Shown here: piece by piece, positions 10,704 to 21,252 of the stretch | How the letters are laid out: each line of letters starts with the position of its first letter | Numbering within the stretch: position 1 is the first letter of the stretch | Assembly: GCA_019096155.1 (NCBI GenBank) | Contig: JAHCVI010000003.1 | Location: 434,001-498,000, forward strand | Source of the DNA: Staphylotrichum longicolle | Lineage: Eukaryota; Ascomycota; Sordariomycetes; Sordariales; Chaetomiaceae | Reading direction: 5' to 3' | DNA: 64,000 bases | Translations under genes and position numbers: made by a program | The notes under the pieces: generated by a model | Told to the model about the DNA's origin: nothing | Databases searched by the model: none | The model's input: only the letters and a program-made list of their open reading frames with translations

Positions 10704-11581
10704 TCATCCCGGCCGAACCGGCAACTTTTCCGGATCCTCCACTAGCCAGCACTCCATTGTCTTGTGGGCCACGGGCTGCAACCGGATGTCGCTGCCCTCA
10801 CTTTGGCATGTCGAGGGGGGACCATGACAAGACGGAATCCCTGTGGTGGAATCGTCAAAACGATGCTGCCGGCACCCCGTGTTGTCATGGAGAAAGGCGG
10901 CTGGCAAGGCGCATTCGGAGTACGTGTGAGACACTGACGGTTTGCCGTGGCGCAACAAGCGCCAGATGGAGCGTGAGAGGGCGACGTTGGCGGCGATGAT
11001 GCCGATGAAGAGCTCCAAACTCGACCACAAGGAGGCGATGGCGTACGTCCCTGCGAGATGAGGTGAGCTGTCAGCGAGGGGCTCGTTCTCATGCAGCAGC
11101 TGAGCACAAAGAGCGGACTTACAGCTCATGTCATATGCCTGCAGCCAAAGCGATAATGCCCGTGCGACTCCGAAGCCGGTTGCCCTGAGAATATGTCAAG
11201 TCCTGTTTTGGTTGGAAGGAAGGTGGCCCCGTCGGGTAGTAGGTGGGTATTTCACGTACAAGAGTCCCAAGGAAATGAGCCCACTAATCAGCATCTTTGT
11301 CTGGAGAGGTATTCGTACCTTCCAGACAGCGACCAGTGGGAATAAGGAGCACAAAAGATCCGTCAGGAGATTGTATGCTACGTAGCGCCCGTTAGCTGAT
11401 GAGGAGCAGAACATGACGGGGCTGGCTTGGTGGCCTCACCGATTGTAATGTAGAAGGCATGGATGCGGAATCCGGGGTCCCAGCACACCCCGCCAGTCCC
11501 CTTCCAGTAGGTTGCCACTGGGGAACACTGGGCCAACAGGATGATGACGCATCCAAAGTTGGTAACGAATAGACCGGTCAT
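10704..11581 (-). CDS. SAT4/rhodopsin-domain integral membrane protein, N-terminally truncated
   Basis: Exons 11440-11581, 11260-11377, 11123-11184 and 10704-11050 are joined by introns of 62, 75 and 72 nt with good signals, giving 222 aa in a consistent frame. The product matches the second half of the fungal SAT4-type rhodopsin domain (PTH11-like membrane proteins). It has a helix ending in AQCSPV, then Trp/Cys loop residues, then YNLLTDLLCSLFPL with the following KVRIPLQTKM basic turn, and a last helix LWSSLELFIGIIAAN. The usual first three membrane segments and the ligand-binding N-terminus are missing. The sequence immediately upstream is instead an ankyrin-like fragment. Either the 5' exons have been lost or replaced, or translation starts at an exon not found here. 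The splice sites and frame are intact, so I list it as a gene, but a non-functional remnant is equally possible. Confidence 0.55.
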
Positions 11582-11699
11582 GTTCTGGGGCGCCTACGAC
11601 AAGGACACTCAGTTCCTCCTCATGATCGTCCGCTCCTTTTTTTTAGCCGGGAAGAAAAGGGAAACGAGACCGGCGGCGACATAGATTGAAGTGAAAAGA

Positions 11700-11950
11700 A
11701 AGCGAGACAGATGGCGTGAAGGAAGTACCAGTCGTCGTCGCCCTTGGTGTTGACGTCGACCTGAGCCACGATGAGCATCTCGGCCACCTTGCGCCAGCCA
11801 AAGTAGGCTGCCGTGAAGAGCGGTGTCCGACCACCAACGCCCTTTTGCGTGAGATCAACTCCTGTGTCGATAAGTTGCTGTCGGCTGTTCTCAGATGGCC
11901 CTTGACTTGTTGCAGCCAGCCGGGAAACCCGCCTCCGCTTACCTCGGCGT
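11700..11950 (-). pseudogene. Ankyrin-repeat fragment upstream of the truncated membrane-protein gene
   Basis: In one frame of the - strand the sequence reads as a canonical ankyrin repeat: GRTPLFTAAYFGW, then VAEMLI, then VDVNTKGDDDW. A partial previous repeat (LIDTGVDLTQKG) comes before it. A GTAAGC donor at about 11937-11942 suggests another exon further upstream, but no continuous gene can be assembled in either direction and the frame does not join the membrane-protein exons below it. I read it as a remnant of an ankyrin-repeat gene, many of which occur in ascomycete accessory regions. Confidence 0.5.
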
Positions 11951-12301
11951 CTAGGGGAGGTGAGGGGCGAGACGTCAGTCTATCGCTACGCACGACAACT
12001 CGATTGGCTCGTGAATGTACATACTGATGTATAGACCAGGCCTAGCAATAAGATACAGACCGGCTTGTTAGCCCACCTCGATGAATGCTCCGAGGTAAAA
12101 CACTCCCTGAGCGCTGAGTTTGCCCGGCTCGTCTTCCAGAAGCGCCCAGTCCATAGAGAATAATAGGAACGAAATGCGATGATCAACCGCCGACGAGAGT
12201 TGAAGACGGAAACCACTAACTATATGGTTCCTATATACGAGCTAGATTTAACCCTCAGCCCTGTTGAAGTGATTCACGTCCGCACCCGTAGTTCCAATTC
12301 C
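11951..12301. other. Intergenic region, nothing recognisable
   Basis: Short frames only. This is the 3' side of the AA9 gene and the upstream side of the ankyrin fragment. Confidence 0.5.
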
Positions 12302-13741
12302 TTACGGGAGACACTGGCCTATTATCCATTGGTAAGTCATATGTAGTCGTAAGCGAGGAAGTGGGTAGATGTAACTTACTGTACCACTCGTTGCTCGTCT
12401 TGCAAGTCCCGGAGGCACAAGTAGTGGGGCCTGTCCATCCCTTCCCACCGCATTGCCCATACAGTGCCGCCCCAGCGCTGTTCCCGCCGCTTCCGCCGCC
12501 GCTTGATCCCGAAGAGCCGCTTCCGCTGCCGCTTGATCCCGAAGAGCCGCTTCCAGATGAACCACTGCAAGTAAACGGGCGAGGTCCTTGAAGGTCATTA
12601 GTAACTGCCCGTACTCGGCACACATCAATGAAGCGGCTTGTAGTGAAACCTTACCGGGAATGCTGTAGCTGGACGGGTACGGTTGGCCTTGGTTATTGTA
12701 AATGTTGACAAGAATACCGGGGTCAGATTGCTGTGTTCCAGATATCAGTACAGGCAGGAAACCCTCTCCACGGTACCCAGGTACTGTCATACCGAATAAG
12801 CACCTGGCAAGGACACGGTGGCGGGCTTGCCAGTTCCCGTACCTCCAGTGACACGAATCTGGGCACATTCCATCTGCGATATTAATGTCAGCAATGTGTG
12901 ATTGCATACCTTAATCATGTTTGGACGTACGTAAAACTGTGCCCCGCGTTGGCTGTAAGCGGAGTGCAGGGCGAGCATCTCGAAACGCAAGAGATAATCC
13001 CCATTCTCAATGCAGGCCGGAATCGTCGCCTTCTGGATACCACCGGAGGCGATCTGCAGGTAATGTTCAGTAAGACACTCAGGGTATGCGTCTATCTGGA
13101 CAGAGAGTGGCTTCTTCTGAACGGACATACCACAGTATCGACACCCCACCTGCCATTGTTCAGGCCCTCCTCGGCGATCTTAAACCAACCTCCACCCGGC
13201 CCGGCGGATGGATTTTGGGTAGCATCCGAGACTTTCTTCATCCAAACGCTGACGGGACCCTAAGAGATGCCATGTCAGCCGGCGTCCTCCAGGGAAGCTG
13301 GAACTGCTCCGTCGTACCTTGTGGCTGGAATCGATGACTTTGTTGTCGGCGGTCGAATCCGGTCCGGTGCCTAGGGTATCATGATTCAGGCCAAAATCTC
13401 TGATGTGTCTGGGCTGGCGTCGAACTTACTGGTCAGGGTATGCAGCCACGCGCCAGTGACCTGGGAACCAGCCTGCACGGTGAACACCTGCGACGAGGAC
13501 CTAAAAGAAGTCACAGGGGGGCCGTTGCATGCAATCGAATTGGAGGTGACATCCGAGATGAACTGCGCCGCGTATTAGCAGAAGGTCAAGTAGCCACGGC
13601 GGAGGGCGGCAGAAGGCCAGTCGTTACCGAGTCGTCGCTAGGCATGTAGATCCCCGCGCCCTGAGGATTGCCGTTGAAGGACTGCATAATCGTATGCGCC
13701 TGGGCGACACCGGCAAGGTGAAAGATGGTTGACGACTTCAT
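12302..13741 (-). CDS. AA9 lytic polysaccharide monooxygenase with C-terminal CBM1 (secreted)
   Basis: Nine exons (13628-13741, 13430-13562, 13318-13370, 13131-13259, 12931-13053, 12793-12873, 12655-12730, 12380-12586, 12302-12318) with eight 57-77-nt introns give 310 aa in a consistent frame. A short signal peptide ends AQA before HTIMQ, placing the copper-brace histidine at the mature N-terminus. The second copper histidine is in SHKGPV. The axial-tyrosine segment is AQFYMECAQI, preceded by HSAYSQ. After the catalytic domain (to about residue 225) come a Ser/Gly linker and a textbook CBM1 with the expected cysteines (YGQCGG, CASGTC, WYSQCLP). AA9 enzymes oxidatively cleave cellulose or hemicellulose outside the cell. 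CBM1 anchors the enzyme to crystalline cellulose. Every expected active-site residue is present. The regioselectivity cannot be judged from sequence. Confidence 0.95.
12498..12554. repeat. 30-bp direct duplication in the AA9 linker coding region
   Basis: Two near-identical copies in tandem (12498-12527 and 12528-12554 plus) encode repeated Ser/Gly blocks of the linker between catalytic domain and CBM1. This shows how the linker lengthened. Confidence 0.8.
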
Positions 13742-15499
13742 TCTGGGGTCCCTGGACGGCAGTCTTCGCGAGCTGTGAAGGAAGAAGCGAGAAGGTGGTA
13801 GCTAAGGTAGCGATCTCTTCGCTCGATGAGGAGCTAGAAGGATACCTTCTATATATGAGCGCCGTTCTTGCGCGCCGTGGTGCTCGCTGGAGCACAAGCT
13901 GCACTTGATCGCGTGCAGCAGTCCATACCCGGTCCTGAGGCCTCAATGAAGTCCACGGATTTGTTCGATCCGTGTTCGGAAACCGCTCTCCCGCCCTCAG
14001 CATGATGACCTCCCACAACCTACCAAATTAGGAATGTTTGGGGCGCTCATTCGCTGCTGATATAAATAATTCTGACACTCCCCGCCTAACTGGGGTTCCT
14101 TCCATGCAACTCAAATAACATTTCAGACAGACCACATGACAAAGATCTTTCCTAGTTGTTTTCCCACCTGCCACAGTTCACCTCGTGTCAAGAGAGTGTG
14201 AGACATGAGAGAACGCAAATAAATTAGTCCGTCTTGGACCCAAACAATGGGGACGAATCAGGATGTCCAATCACATCGAGGGCGGAGCTTCGCCGTCCGC
14301 TGGATTCTGGCTGCTGCACCTCCACACAGCCTTGCCAGACGGCATACGGAATGTTCCTGTCCAGTCTCGGGCCTCCTCAACGAACTCGTCGCCGTAGTAT
14401 AGACTAATCGCGAGAGTATCCCCGGCCCTCGGCCAAAAGAACTTGGCCCGGGGTTCTTGCCACTCCCGCAGATTGGTGTTCTAGGTCGCACATCTGATCT
14501 AATTCATATCTACTTTCCGAGTAACTAGCATAGTGGCCACCAAATACGAAAGTGTGAATCAGAATCCCTAGGCGCCTGGCGCCGCTCGTCCTACGGCACT
14601 CTAGATCATCAAAGACGAACAACTCGAAGACAAGTGGTCTGACAAGACTATCCGAGCGAGTGACCATGTACCTTACTCTTTCTCCTCCTTAGGTATGTCC
14701 TACAACGCCTCGTTGAGTTGCCTGCCAAAAGAAAGAGGGCTCAATCAGGTAGGTCTTTCCACTATCGTTAGTATAAAGAGAACGGTAGGAATGTCGAAAC
14801 TCAGTTGCTCTTCTTGACCTCCTCGGACCTGACGCAGCTACGTCACATCTACACGTACTAGAGGAACCACGCTTGCTCGGAACGCCGGGCAGGCTGGACC
14901 ACAGCCGAGATCGAAGAGTTCTCAAAGGGCGCAGCAAAACAATACCACGACGCCATCCGGCAATAGAAGAAGAAGTACTGGAGCGAGTTCCTTGCGGACA
15001 ACACTAATATTTGGAAGGCTGCAAACTATCTAAAATTTGGAGATGCCACGACGTTTGGAAGAATCCCGCGTAAGAAACCAGGCAAAGAGGACTATACCAT
15101 CGCGAAGGTGTAGAGACTAACCTCGCTCTTAGCAACGCTAGGCAAAGTGTTAGAGTCGGTGATTGCGAAACGGCTACCGTGCTCGATCGATGATCGCGAG
15201 CAACTTTGACCTCGGCTCGAGACCAGACGGATTGGGAGGGCATGGACCTTAATGTCGCTCCACCCCAAAAAGCACAAGGAAGTGGTGCGATTTGATGGAA
15301 ATGGGGGAAGGAGCAAAAAGGCAGTGGACCGAGAATCGCTCTCTATGTTGACAAGATATACTGTAGAACCCGGAATATATGTACAACAAGGCCAGCCCAA
15401 CGCCCAACGACTCCGCACCAATCTCTCGTACTCTGTTCACAACAGTAGTATAACCCTACACCTCCTCCCTTCAGCCGTCATCTCGACACAGGACCTCCG
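13742..15499. other. Intergenic region containing a LINE relic; otherwise no gene
   Basis: 13742-14828 has no frame with recognisable content. The retroelement relic is at 14829-15190. 15191-15499 carries only short frames and is the downstream side of the intradiol-dioxygenase gene. Confidence 0.6.
14829..15190 (+). mobile_element. Degenerate non-LTR retrotransposon (Tad/LINE-like) fragment
   Basis: One reading frame resembles the segment of fungal LINE ORF2 between endonuclease and reverse transcriptase: RAGWTTAEIEE, AAKQYHDAIR, NIWKAANYLK. It then jumps to the RT region PGKEDYTIAK and LLATLGKVLESVIAKRL, so about 90 residues are missing at the join near 15070. Three TAG codons interrupt it. 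Two sit where the family normally has Trp (TGG to TAG) and one where Gln is usual, all C:G to T:A transitions, as repeat-induced point mutation produces. Family assignment is from remembered family patterns. Confidence 0.75.
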
Positions 15500-16947
15500 T
15501 TAGTTCTTAGGGCCCCGACCGCAGCCCTGGCCCTGAACCTGGCCCTGACCTTGTCCCTGACCCTGACCCTGACCCTGGCCCTTGCCCTGACCCTGACCGC
15601 CAGGGGCACCACTCGGGCGCGAGCCGCCAGGCGCGGCAGACGAGCTGGTCACAACAGCCGCGGCCGAGCTAGACGCAACCGAGCTGGAAGACGCGGCAGA
15701 AGAAACGGCGGCAGAAGACGACGACGCAGAGACGGGAGGCGGCGCAGAGCCAGTGGGCCGACCGCTGCCCGTCGGGACGGCGCCGCTCGGGAAACCGCTG
15801 GGGAAGCCGCCGCTGGGGAAGCCGCTGGGGCCGCCGGGACCGCCGCCGCCGGGGAAGCCCGAGTTCTCGTTCGCCTTGCCGCCCTCCTCGTACAGGTACG
15901 CGGCCGGGCTGATGGACTCGGACTTGGACGAGTCGATGCCAAAGGCGATCCACGCAAACAGGCCGTCCTCGATGCTGTCGCCCAGCAGGGTGTACTCGAG
16001 GATGGGGTCGACGCCCTCGGTGGCGGCCTCCTGGGACATGATCATGTCGTCGGCGTTGAGGGTCAGGGGCTGGGCGTTGCTGGCGTAGGGCTCGACCTGG
16101 CTGACGGCGGTGATGAGGGTCTGGTCGAAGAAGGTCTGGCCGACGTGGCTGGCGTAGTTGTCGAGGCCGAGCGTGTTGTTGGCCTGCAGGGTCGCGTTGG
16201 TGTGCACCATGACGTGGATGTGCGGGGTGCGGCCGGTGTAGTGGCCCGGGAAGATGGACTCGAACTGGGCGACGCCGTCGGTGTTGGTCTGCTGGATGCC
16301 GCGCAGGAAGGTGTTGTCGATGTTGGTCGCGTCGGCCTGGTTGCCGTTGCCGCTGGCGATGACGCCGCCGTACACGCCGGTCGCGTTGCAGTGCCAGATC
16401 TCGACGTAGACGTCGGGGATCGGGTCGCAGGTGGCCACGTCGATGACCTGGTAGTCGAGGAGGAGCGACACGCCGGGCTGGCTCTCGACGACGTTCTCGC
16501 GGACGTACTCGCCGGCGACGTCTAAGACGCGGTCAGAGATGCATAACAAGGCCAAGGAAGAGGAGGCAACCTACAGTACGGGCCCTGAGTGACCTCGGGA
16601 GTCAGCAGGCAAGAGTTGTAGCCGGCAAAGAGGGTAGCGGCGTCCGTGTTCTGGGTAAAGCCCGAGGTGGTCTTGTTGTGATCCGTGGCTAGAACAGCGG
16701 CGAAGTCGCGCTTGGCGAGGTTGCGCTTCTGGCGAGCCTTTTGCACGACAGCCTCGCGTCTGGCGATGTTGCGGGCGTGCGTGCCACGCGCTTTGAGCTT
16801 GTCGGCGCAGTGGGCGAGCGAGGTGCGCTTGGCCGACTGGAGATAGTCGCGGCGCTCAGCAGCCTCCTGGGCGACATCGTGGCCGGGGTGGGCAGCCACA
16901 AGTCCGGCAAGCACGGCGAGGCCGGCGGCGGCCTTGGTAAGAAGCAT
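15500..16947 (-). CDS. Secreted intradiol ring-cleavage dioxygenase-like protein with low-complexity tail
   Basis: Exons 16575-16947 and 15500-16521 with a 53-nt intron give 464 aa. An N-terminal signal peptide (hydrophobic LAVLAGLVAAHP) is followed by an Ala/Arg/Lys-rich helical pro-region. The dioxygenase fold has the ETC-like start TQGPYYV, then VEIWHCNATGVYGG, then FPGHYTGRTPHIHVMVH. The two histidines of HIH and the two tyrosines in GVYGG and GHYTG match the non-haem Fe(III) ligands of the family (protocatechuate/catechol dioxygenases). The last ~130 residues are a Gly/Pro/Phe repeat, a Ser/Ala-rich stretch and a Gly-Gln repeat ending GRGPKN, probably an extracellular or wall-associated tail. 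Secreted members of this family act on lignin-derived catechols; the substrate here is not known. Frame and ligands are intact. Confidence 0.9.
15525..15598. repeat. CCCTGA-type hexamer tandem repeat (codes Gly-Gln)
   Basis: About eleven imperfect hexamers CCCTGA/CCCTGG lie in the 3' end of the dioxygenase-like gene, giving the Gly-Gln repeat on the - strand. Confidence 0.85.
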
Positions 16948-19470
16948 GGTGAATAGTCAATGTCAAAAAGAATGGATGCTGAAGAGCTGAGGATGGTGAA
17001 GGCAAGATCGAGTGTTGACGGCGGTGTCCTGGATCATCTAAATACTCGTCGACTTCATCCTGGCATCTCCATCGTCTACGTGGCCCAGGCGAAGCCGTTA
17101 TGGGTTCAAGGGCGCCCCCCGTCCATCCAACCATTCCTTCCAAGATGGTCATCGAAACGGTCCAGGGGTGTTATTGGTGCCATCGCCTTCCCCTTGGGGC
17201 AGGCCACACGCATGACGCAGTGAAACAAGGCGAGCGGGCGCAATTCCGATTTCAGCCTCCACGCTGGTCCACTGCGACAGTGCCGGCGCTAGCTCAGCCA
17301 AGCTATGGTCGCGAATGCTTAGCTTGGACCGTGGTGATTAAGGGGCTGGTGTTGACGCGCAACCTTTAACTTTTTAGCGGAGAGCCTGTGGGTCAAGATT
17401 ACGCACACTCGCCCACTTCCCGAAACACCAACCCTGCCCGCCGGCCTGCTACCGGTGATCGACGGTCCGGGGTGGGCGCAGCCTTCAACCAGGTTCAGAA
17501 CGCGCCGGCCGGAATACCTTGTCTGTGATTGGGCAATGCGTCTGAAACTATCGCGATGTGTCCTGGGAGGAGTGACGACGACGGCATTATCCGCCTTGAA
17601 GTTGTCGGTCTAAGCTGTGGCAGTGACTTTGGGAGGCTGAAAGGGAGCACATTGACATTTCGCCCGTTGTGCCATGATGCTGCTGCAATGCATTCAGCGT
17701 TGTCGTCAAATCTCAGGTAAGGTATCATGGCGGCAAGAGCCGGAGACACAATGACCTCGGCTAGGAGAACCGCCAGTGAGAATCTGCATGGCAGTCGGCC
17801 TCCGCCACTGGATAGCATGCAAGGAACGCGGTTTGATTAGGAGGCGTGGACAACAGCTGTGGACACCAGCGATGGTGTGCCCTCTCAGCAAAACTGGGAT
17901 CATGTACAGGGAAGTCGAGCCGGGTCTCCTCGGTTACCAGATCGTGCTGGACTAGACGGCGATTTCAAACGAAAACGACACGTCAGCTTCGTCACGCAAT
18001 ACTTTGTGTAAAAGCTCAGATGAGAAATACTTTCTTGCTACCAGAGCGGTATCTGATTAACATCCTCGCCACCTTAGCTTTCCTCGCCGCCAGAGCTGCC
18101 TGTCCCATCGCGCCAGCAGTAACACTACAGACGCGTGGGGTCCTCACGTCCCTATAAATGCCTAGAAATGCCTCTCCAGCTAAGTCCTTGCCGTCTTTGG
18201 GGGCACATATCCGCATCCGTTCCTGACACCCCGGGTTGCTACAGACCCCCCCTTCCTTTGGTGATCTTTCTATCGCGAGCGTGCAATCGCCCAGAAGCTT
18301 CGTCAGCAACTTGATCTTCGACCGCACGCAGCTTCTCTCCTCGGTTCTGCAGCCACAGATGTGGCGAATTGGGGTAATGAAACACATTGTTCCACGTCTC
18401 TATCGGCAGAGCTGTGGTCGAACCGCAAGAAACGACCGCCGTTGCCTTTTTCAAACTTGAGATTGGAAATGCCTCGATGTTGATGAGGTGCTGCTGAGCT
18501 GCGCTTGTTGGTGAAGTTGTCCCAGGAGGGTGCCACTCCGCTTCCAAGGGCAGGCAAGTGCCTTAAATAGGTACATCGTGATTTTGCCTGCTGAAGATTT
18601 CTGATCGTGGATCAGCTTCATGTTTGCCCACATGGCCATGACTCCCTCGCTCAGTGCCATGGGAATCCGCTGCCACGGCCTGGTTGAGGGCTTGAATTCA
18701 ACAATGAGTTTGCCATGAGCAATGATCACGGGAAGGGCAGTGGCATAATTTCTTGGCCAACTCAATCGCTGGAAGTAACTGCATGAACCGACCGATTGTC
18801 TGGTCTGCTGGGATCCCTCCAGCCAACACAAAGACAGAGAGCAGGGCGACAAAGCCCGCATGATGACTTGAAAGAACAGCTTGCAATGAACACAGTTCAC
18901 TGGTCAGAGCGCTGTGAGCATGCAATGCAAAGCAATGCCCAATACTTGGCCTGGTAGTACTGCCGTAAGTGACGCGGCCCGCCACCTGCACCTCAGGGGT
19001 TAAAAAGGGGGACCTCGGCTGGCAAGGGAGCAGGACCTCCTGACGCATGCGCCACTTGCGAGGAGTGCAAAGTATTTCTGAAAGGTGTTTTTGTTCGTGG
19101 CTTGAACAGACACATTTGAGTTCTCCATTTGCTGCTCTGAGCGTCCAGCACATCAGTCTCGAGGCCACCTCCACCAAAGTCCCGGAGTGGAAATCCAGCA
19201 TCCGCGACATTCTGAAAACACAGAAACCTATCAATGCAGTGCACACTACAACCTCTATTCATTCAAGTCTATTTACACTCTATTCACATTAAGTCCAGCC
19301 CATCATGTCATCAAGTCATGGAGTCATCAACGCAACACAACCCAACGCCTTGCTAAGCAACCATTCCCAAACCCATGACAAAACAACCAAACTCCATGCC
19401 CACCGTCTATCCAAATCCCACTCCCGCGAATTGTGTGTCAGTTGCGCCGTCATATGCTCATGAAAACCCG

Positions 19471-19512
<42 letters not shown>

Positions 19513-19532
19513 AAACAACCGAACCGCCCTGA
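16948..19532. other. Long intergenic region, no supported gene
   Basis: Several short frames on both strands show no domain or consistent splicing. A few - strand stretches (e.g. around 18650-18850) look weakly protein-like but cannot be joined. The only clear structure is the CA microsatellite at the right end. Confidence 0.5.
19475..19511. repeat. (CA)18 microsatellite
   Basis: Thirty-six bases of uninterrupted CA lie immediately downstream of the MFS transporter stop codon. Confidence 0.98.
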
Positions 19533-21252
19533 TTACGCCTCGACCTCCTCCACGCCCGCCCTCGCCTTCCCCCGGTCCACGCGCTCCCGCTTCACCCCAA
19601 AGCATTGCACCGCCCCGACGACGGCGACCAGCGCGCTGCCGTACCACGCCAGCGCCGTGCAGTCCATCTTCTTGCCGACGGCGTAGAGATACCCGGCGAC
19701 GGGCGGCGCGACCATGCGGCAGGCGGCGCTCGCGCTCGCGGCCAGCCCGTTGACGCGCCCCAGCACCGTCGAGCTGGGCGTCGCCTCCTTGATCAGGATC
19801 AGCAGCAGCGGGTACAGCAAGATCGAGAAAAAGTTGCGCACGGCCAGGACCGCGTAGATGGCCGGGTAGACGAGCGCGTCGGGCACGTACAGCAACGCCG
19901 GCACGACCAGGTAGGCGACCGGGTGCAGCACCGTGACGAACAGGAACAGGCGGTACACGCCCACGCGCTCGGCCGCGAGCGGGAACACGACGGCCTGCAT
20001 GAAGAGCGCGATGACGCCCTGCACGGCCATGATCATGCCCACGGCCTGGAGGGACAGGCCCAGGCCGCCGGGGGAGTAGAGGAAGGGGCTGTGGCCGCCG
20101 CCGCCGCCGCCGAGGAGGGTGTGCGCCAGCGGGGTGCGGTCGTCCTCGAAGAAGATGGGGAGGAGGTGGTCGAAGGTCATGGAGTGGTAGGTGAAGATGG
20201 AGAGGGAGAGGACGACGGCCATGATGCGCTTGCTGAAGATGTTGATGGGCCGGGCGTGCTTCTCGGCGTGCTTGGGCGCGGGGGCGTGGAGGTTGATGTC
20301 GCGCGCGCGCACGGTGCCGTAGTTTTCGTCGCGGAGGTCGACGGCCGGGCGCTTCATGGCGTCGGACGTCTCGATGAGCGGGGTGTTCTCCGAGAGGAAG
20401 GTGTCGCTGGGCAGGAGCACGCGCGGCTGCATGTCGGGGTGGCTCTCTTCGAGGAAGAAGTAGCCGAGAATGCTCATGAGCAGCATGCCGGCGCAGATGA
20501 GGTTGGGCAGCAGGTAGGGAAACCGGTAGAAGAGGCTGCCCTCGGGACGAGGTGGGGGTACGACTCGTGGGGGTCAGCAAACAAACCCCCTATCATGGGG
20601 CCGATGACGGTGCCGACGCTCCAGACAAAGGGCACTGCCAAGGGGTCAGTATGTCGTCGTCAACGTGCGCGAAAGCGGTGCAGGACTCACTGATCGAGAA
20701 TGCGCGGGCTGTTGCGTGTTAGCAGAGTGTTCTTTTTCTGGACGGGGAGAAATGCGGAGAACACCTACGCTCGTGCTCTGGCTTGGTGACCAGCTCGCCA
20801 ACCATGGTCTGGATGACGGCAATGTTGCCGTTCAGCAGCCCGCCGAACGCGCGCCCGGCCAGGGCGATCCAGATGTTGGAAGCGAAGCCGACCATGACCA
20901 TGCTGAACATGGTGCCGACGCAGCCGAGCAGCAGGACCGGCTTGCGCCCGATCCGGTCGGACAGGCCGCCCCAGTACATGCCCATCAAGGCCTCGGCGAG
21001 GGAAAAGGCCGAGATGAGTAGGCCGGCGTAGAAGGCGGCGTCATCCTCGCTGCCGATCTCGAAGCGCTTGACGAGAGCCCACGCATAGGGGAAGATGGAG
21101 GTGAGCGCGATGGGCTCGGCGAGACGGACGATGGCTGAACAAAATTAGCCTACGCTCATTTCTACAAGACAGTCGCTCGTACCTAGGAGAAAGAGCTGGA
21201 CGGTGGGAAAGGCATCCGGATCACGGGGGCTTGTCCGCCTGGTTAGAGTCAT
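19533..21252 (-). CDS. MFS transporter (ZIFL1/YCR023C-like), frame broken once
   Basis: Exons 21183-21252, 20769-21134, 20691-20708 (18 nt) and 19533-20634 have introns of 48, 60 and 56 nt. The start codon at 21252 leads into a Thr/Arg-rich N-terminus. The MFS signature GLSDRIGRKPVLLL sits between TM2 and TM3. Further helices, PFVWSVGTVIGPMIGG and the LLPNLICAGMLLM helix, follow. A long cytoplasmic loop and six C-terminal helices complete a ~518-aa protein. Near 20541-20546 the frame slips: upstream codes up to SYPHL, downstream resumes at EGSLFYRF one base short. The missing base is probably in a CCC run, and adding one base makes the total divisible by three. Family members move small metabolites or zinc-related substrates across vacuolar or plasma membranes; the substrate is unknown. 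The lesion looks like an assembly slip because both sides are well conserved. Confidence 0.85.

Noticed and set aside
15551..16525. 324-codon + strand open frame over the intradiol dioxygenase gene
   Set aside because: It is an antisense shadow produced by GC-rich codon usage and low-complexity sequence. It has no domain, and the opposite strand is a clear gene.
18451..18900. 149-codon - strand frame with somewhat protein-like composition
   Set aside because: No recognised domain, no consistent splicing or start, and a competing frame on the same strand.
19433..19753. Thr/His repeat protein encoded by the CA repeat
   Set aside because: It arises from translating the microsatellite and continues antisense to the MFS gene.
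19605..20693. Long + strand open frame across the MFS transporter
   Set aside because: Antisense shadow of a conserved transporter, with repetitive Ala/Gly/Val composition.
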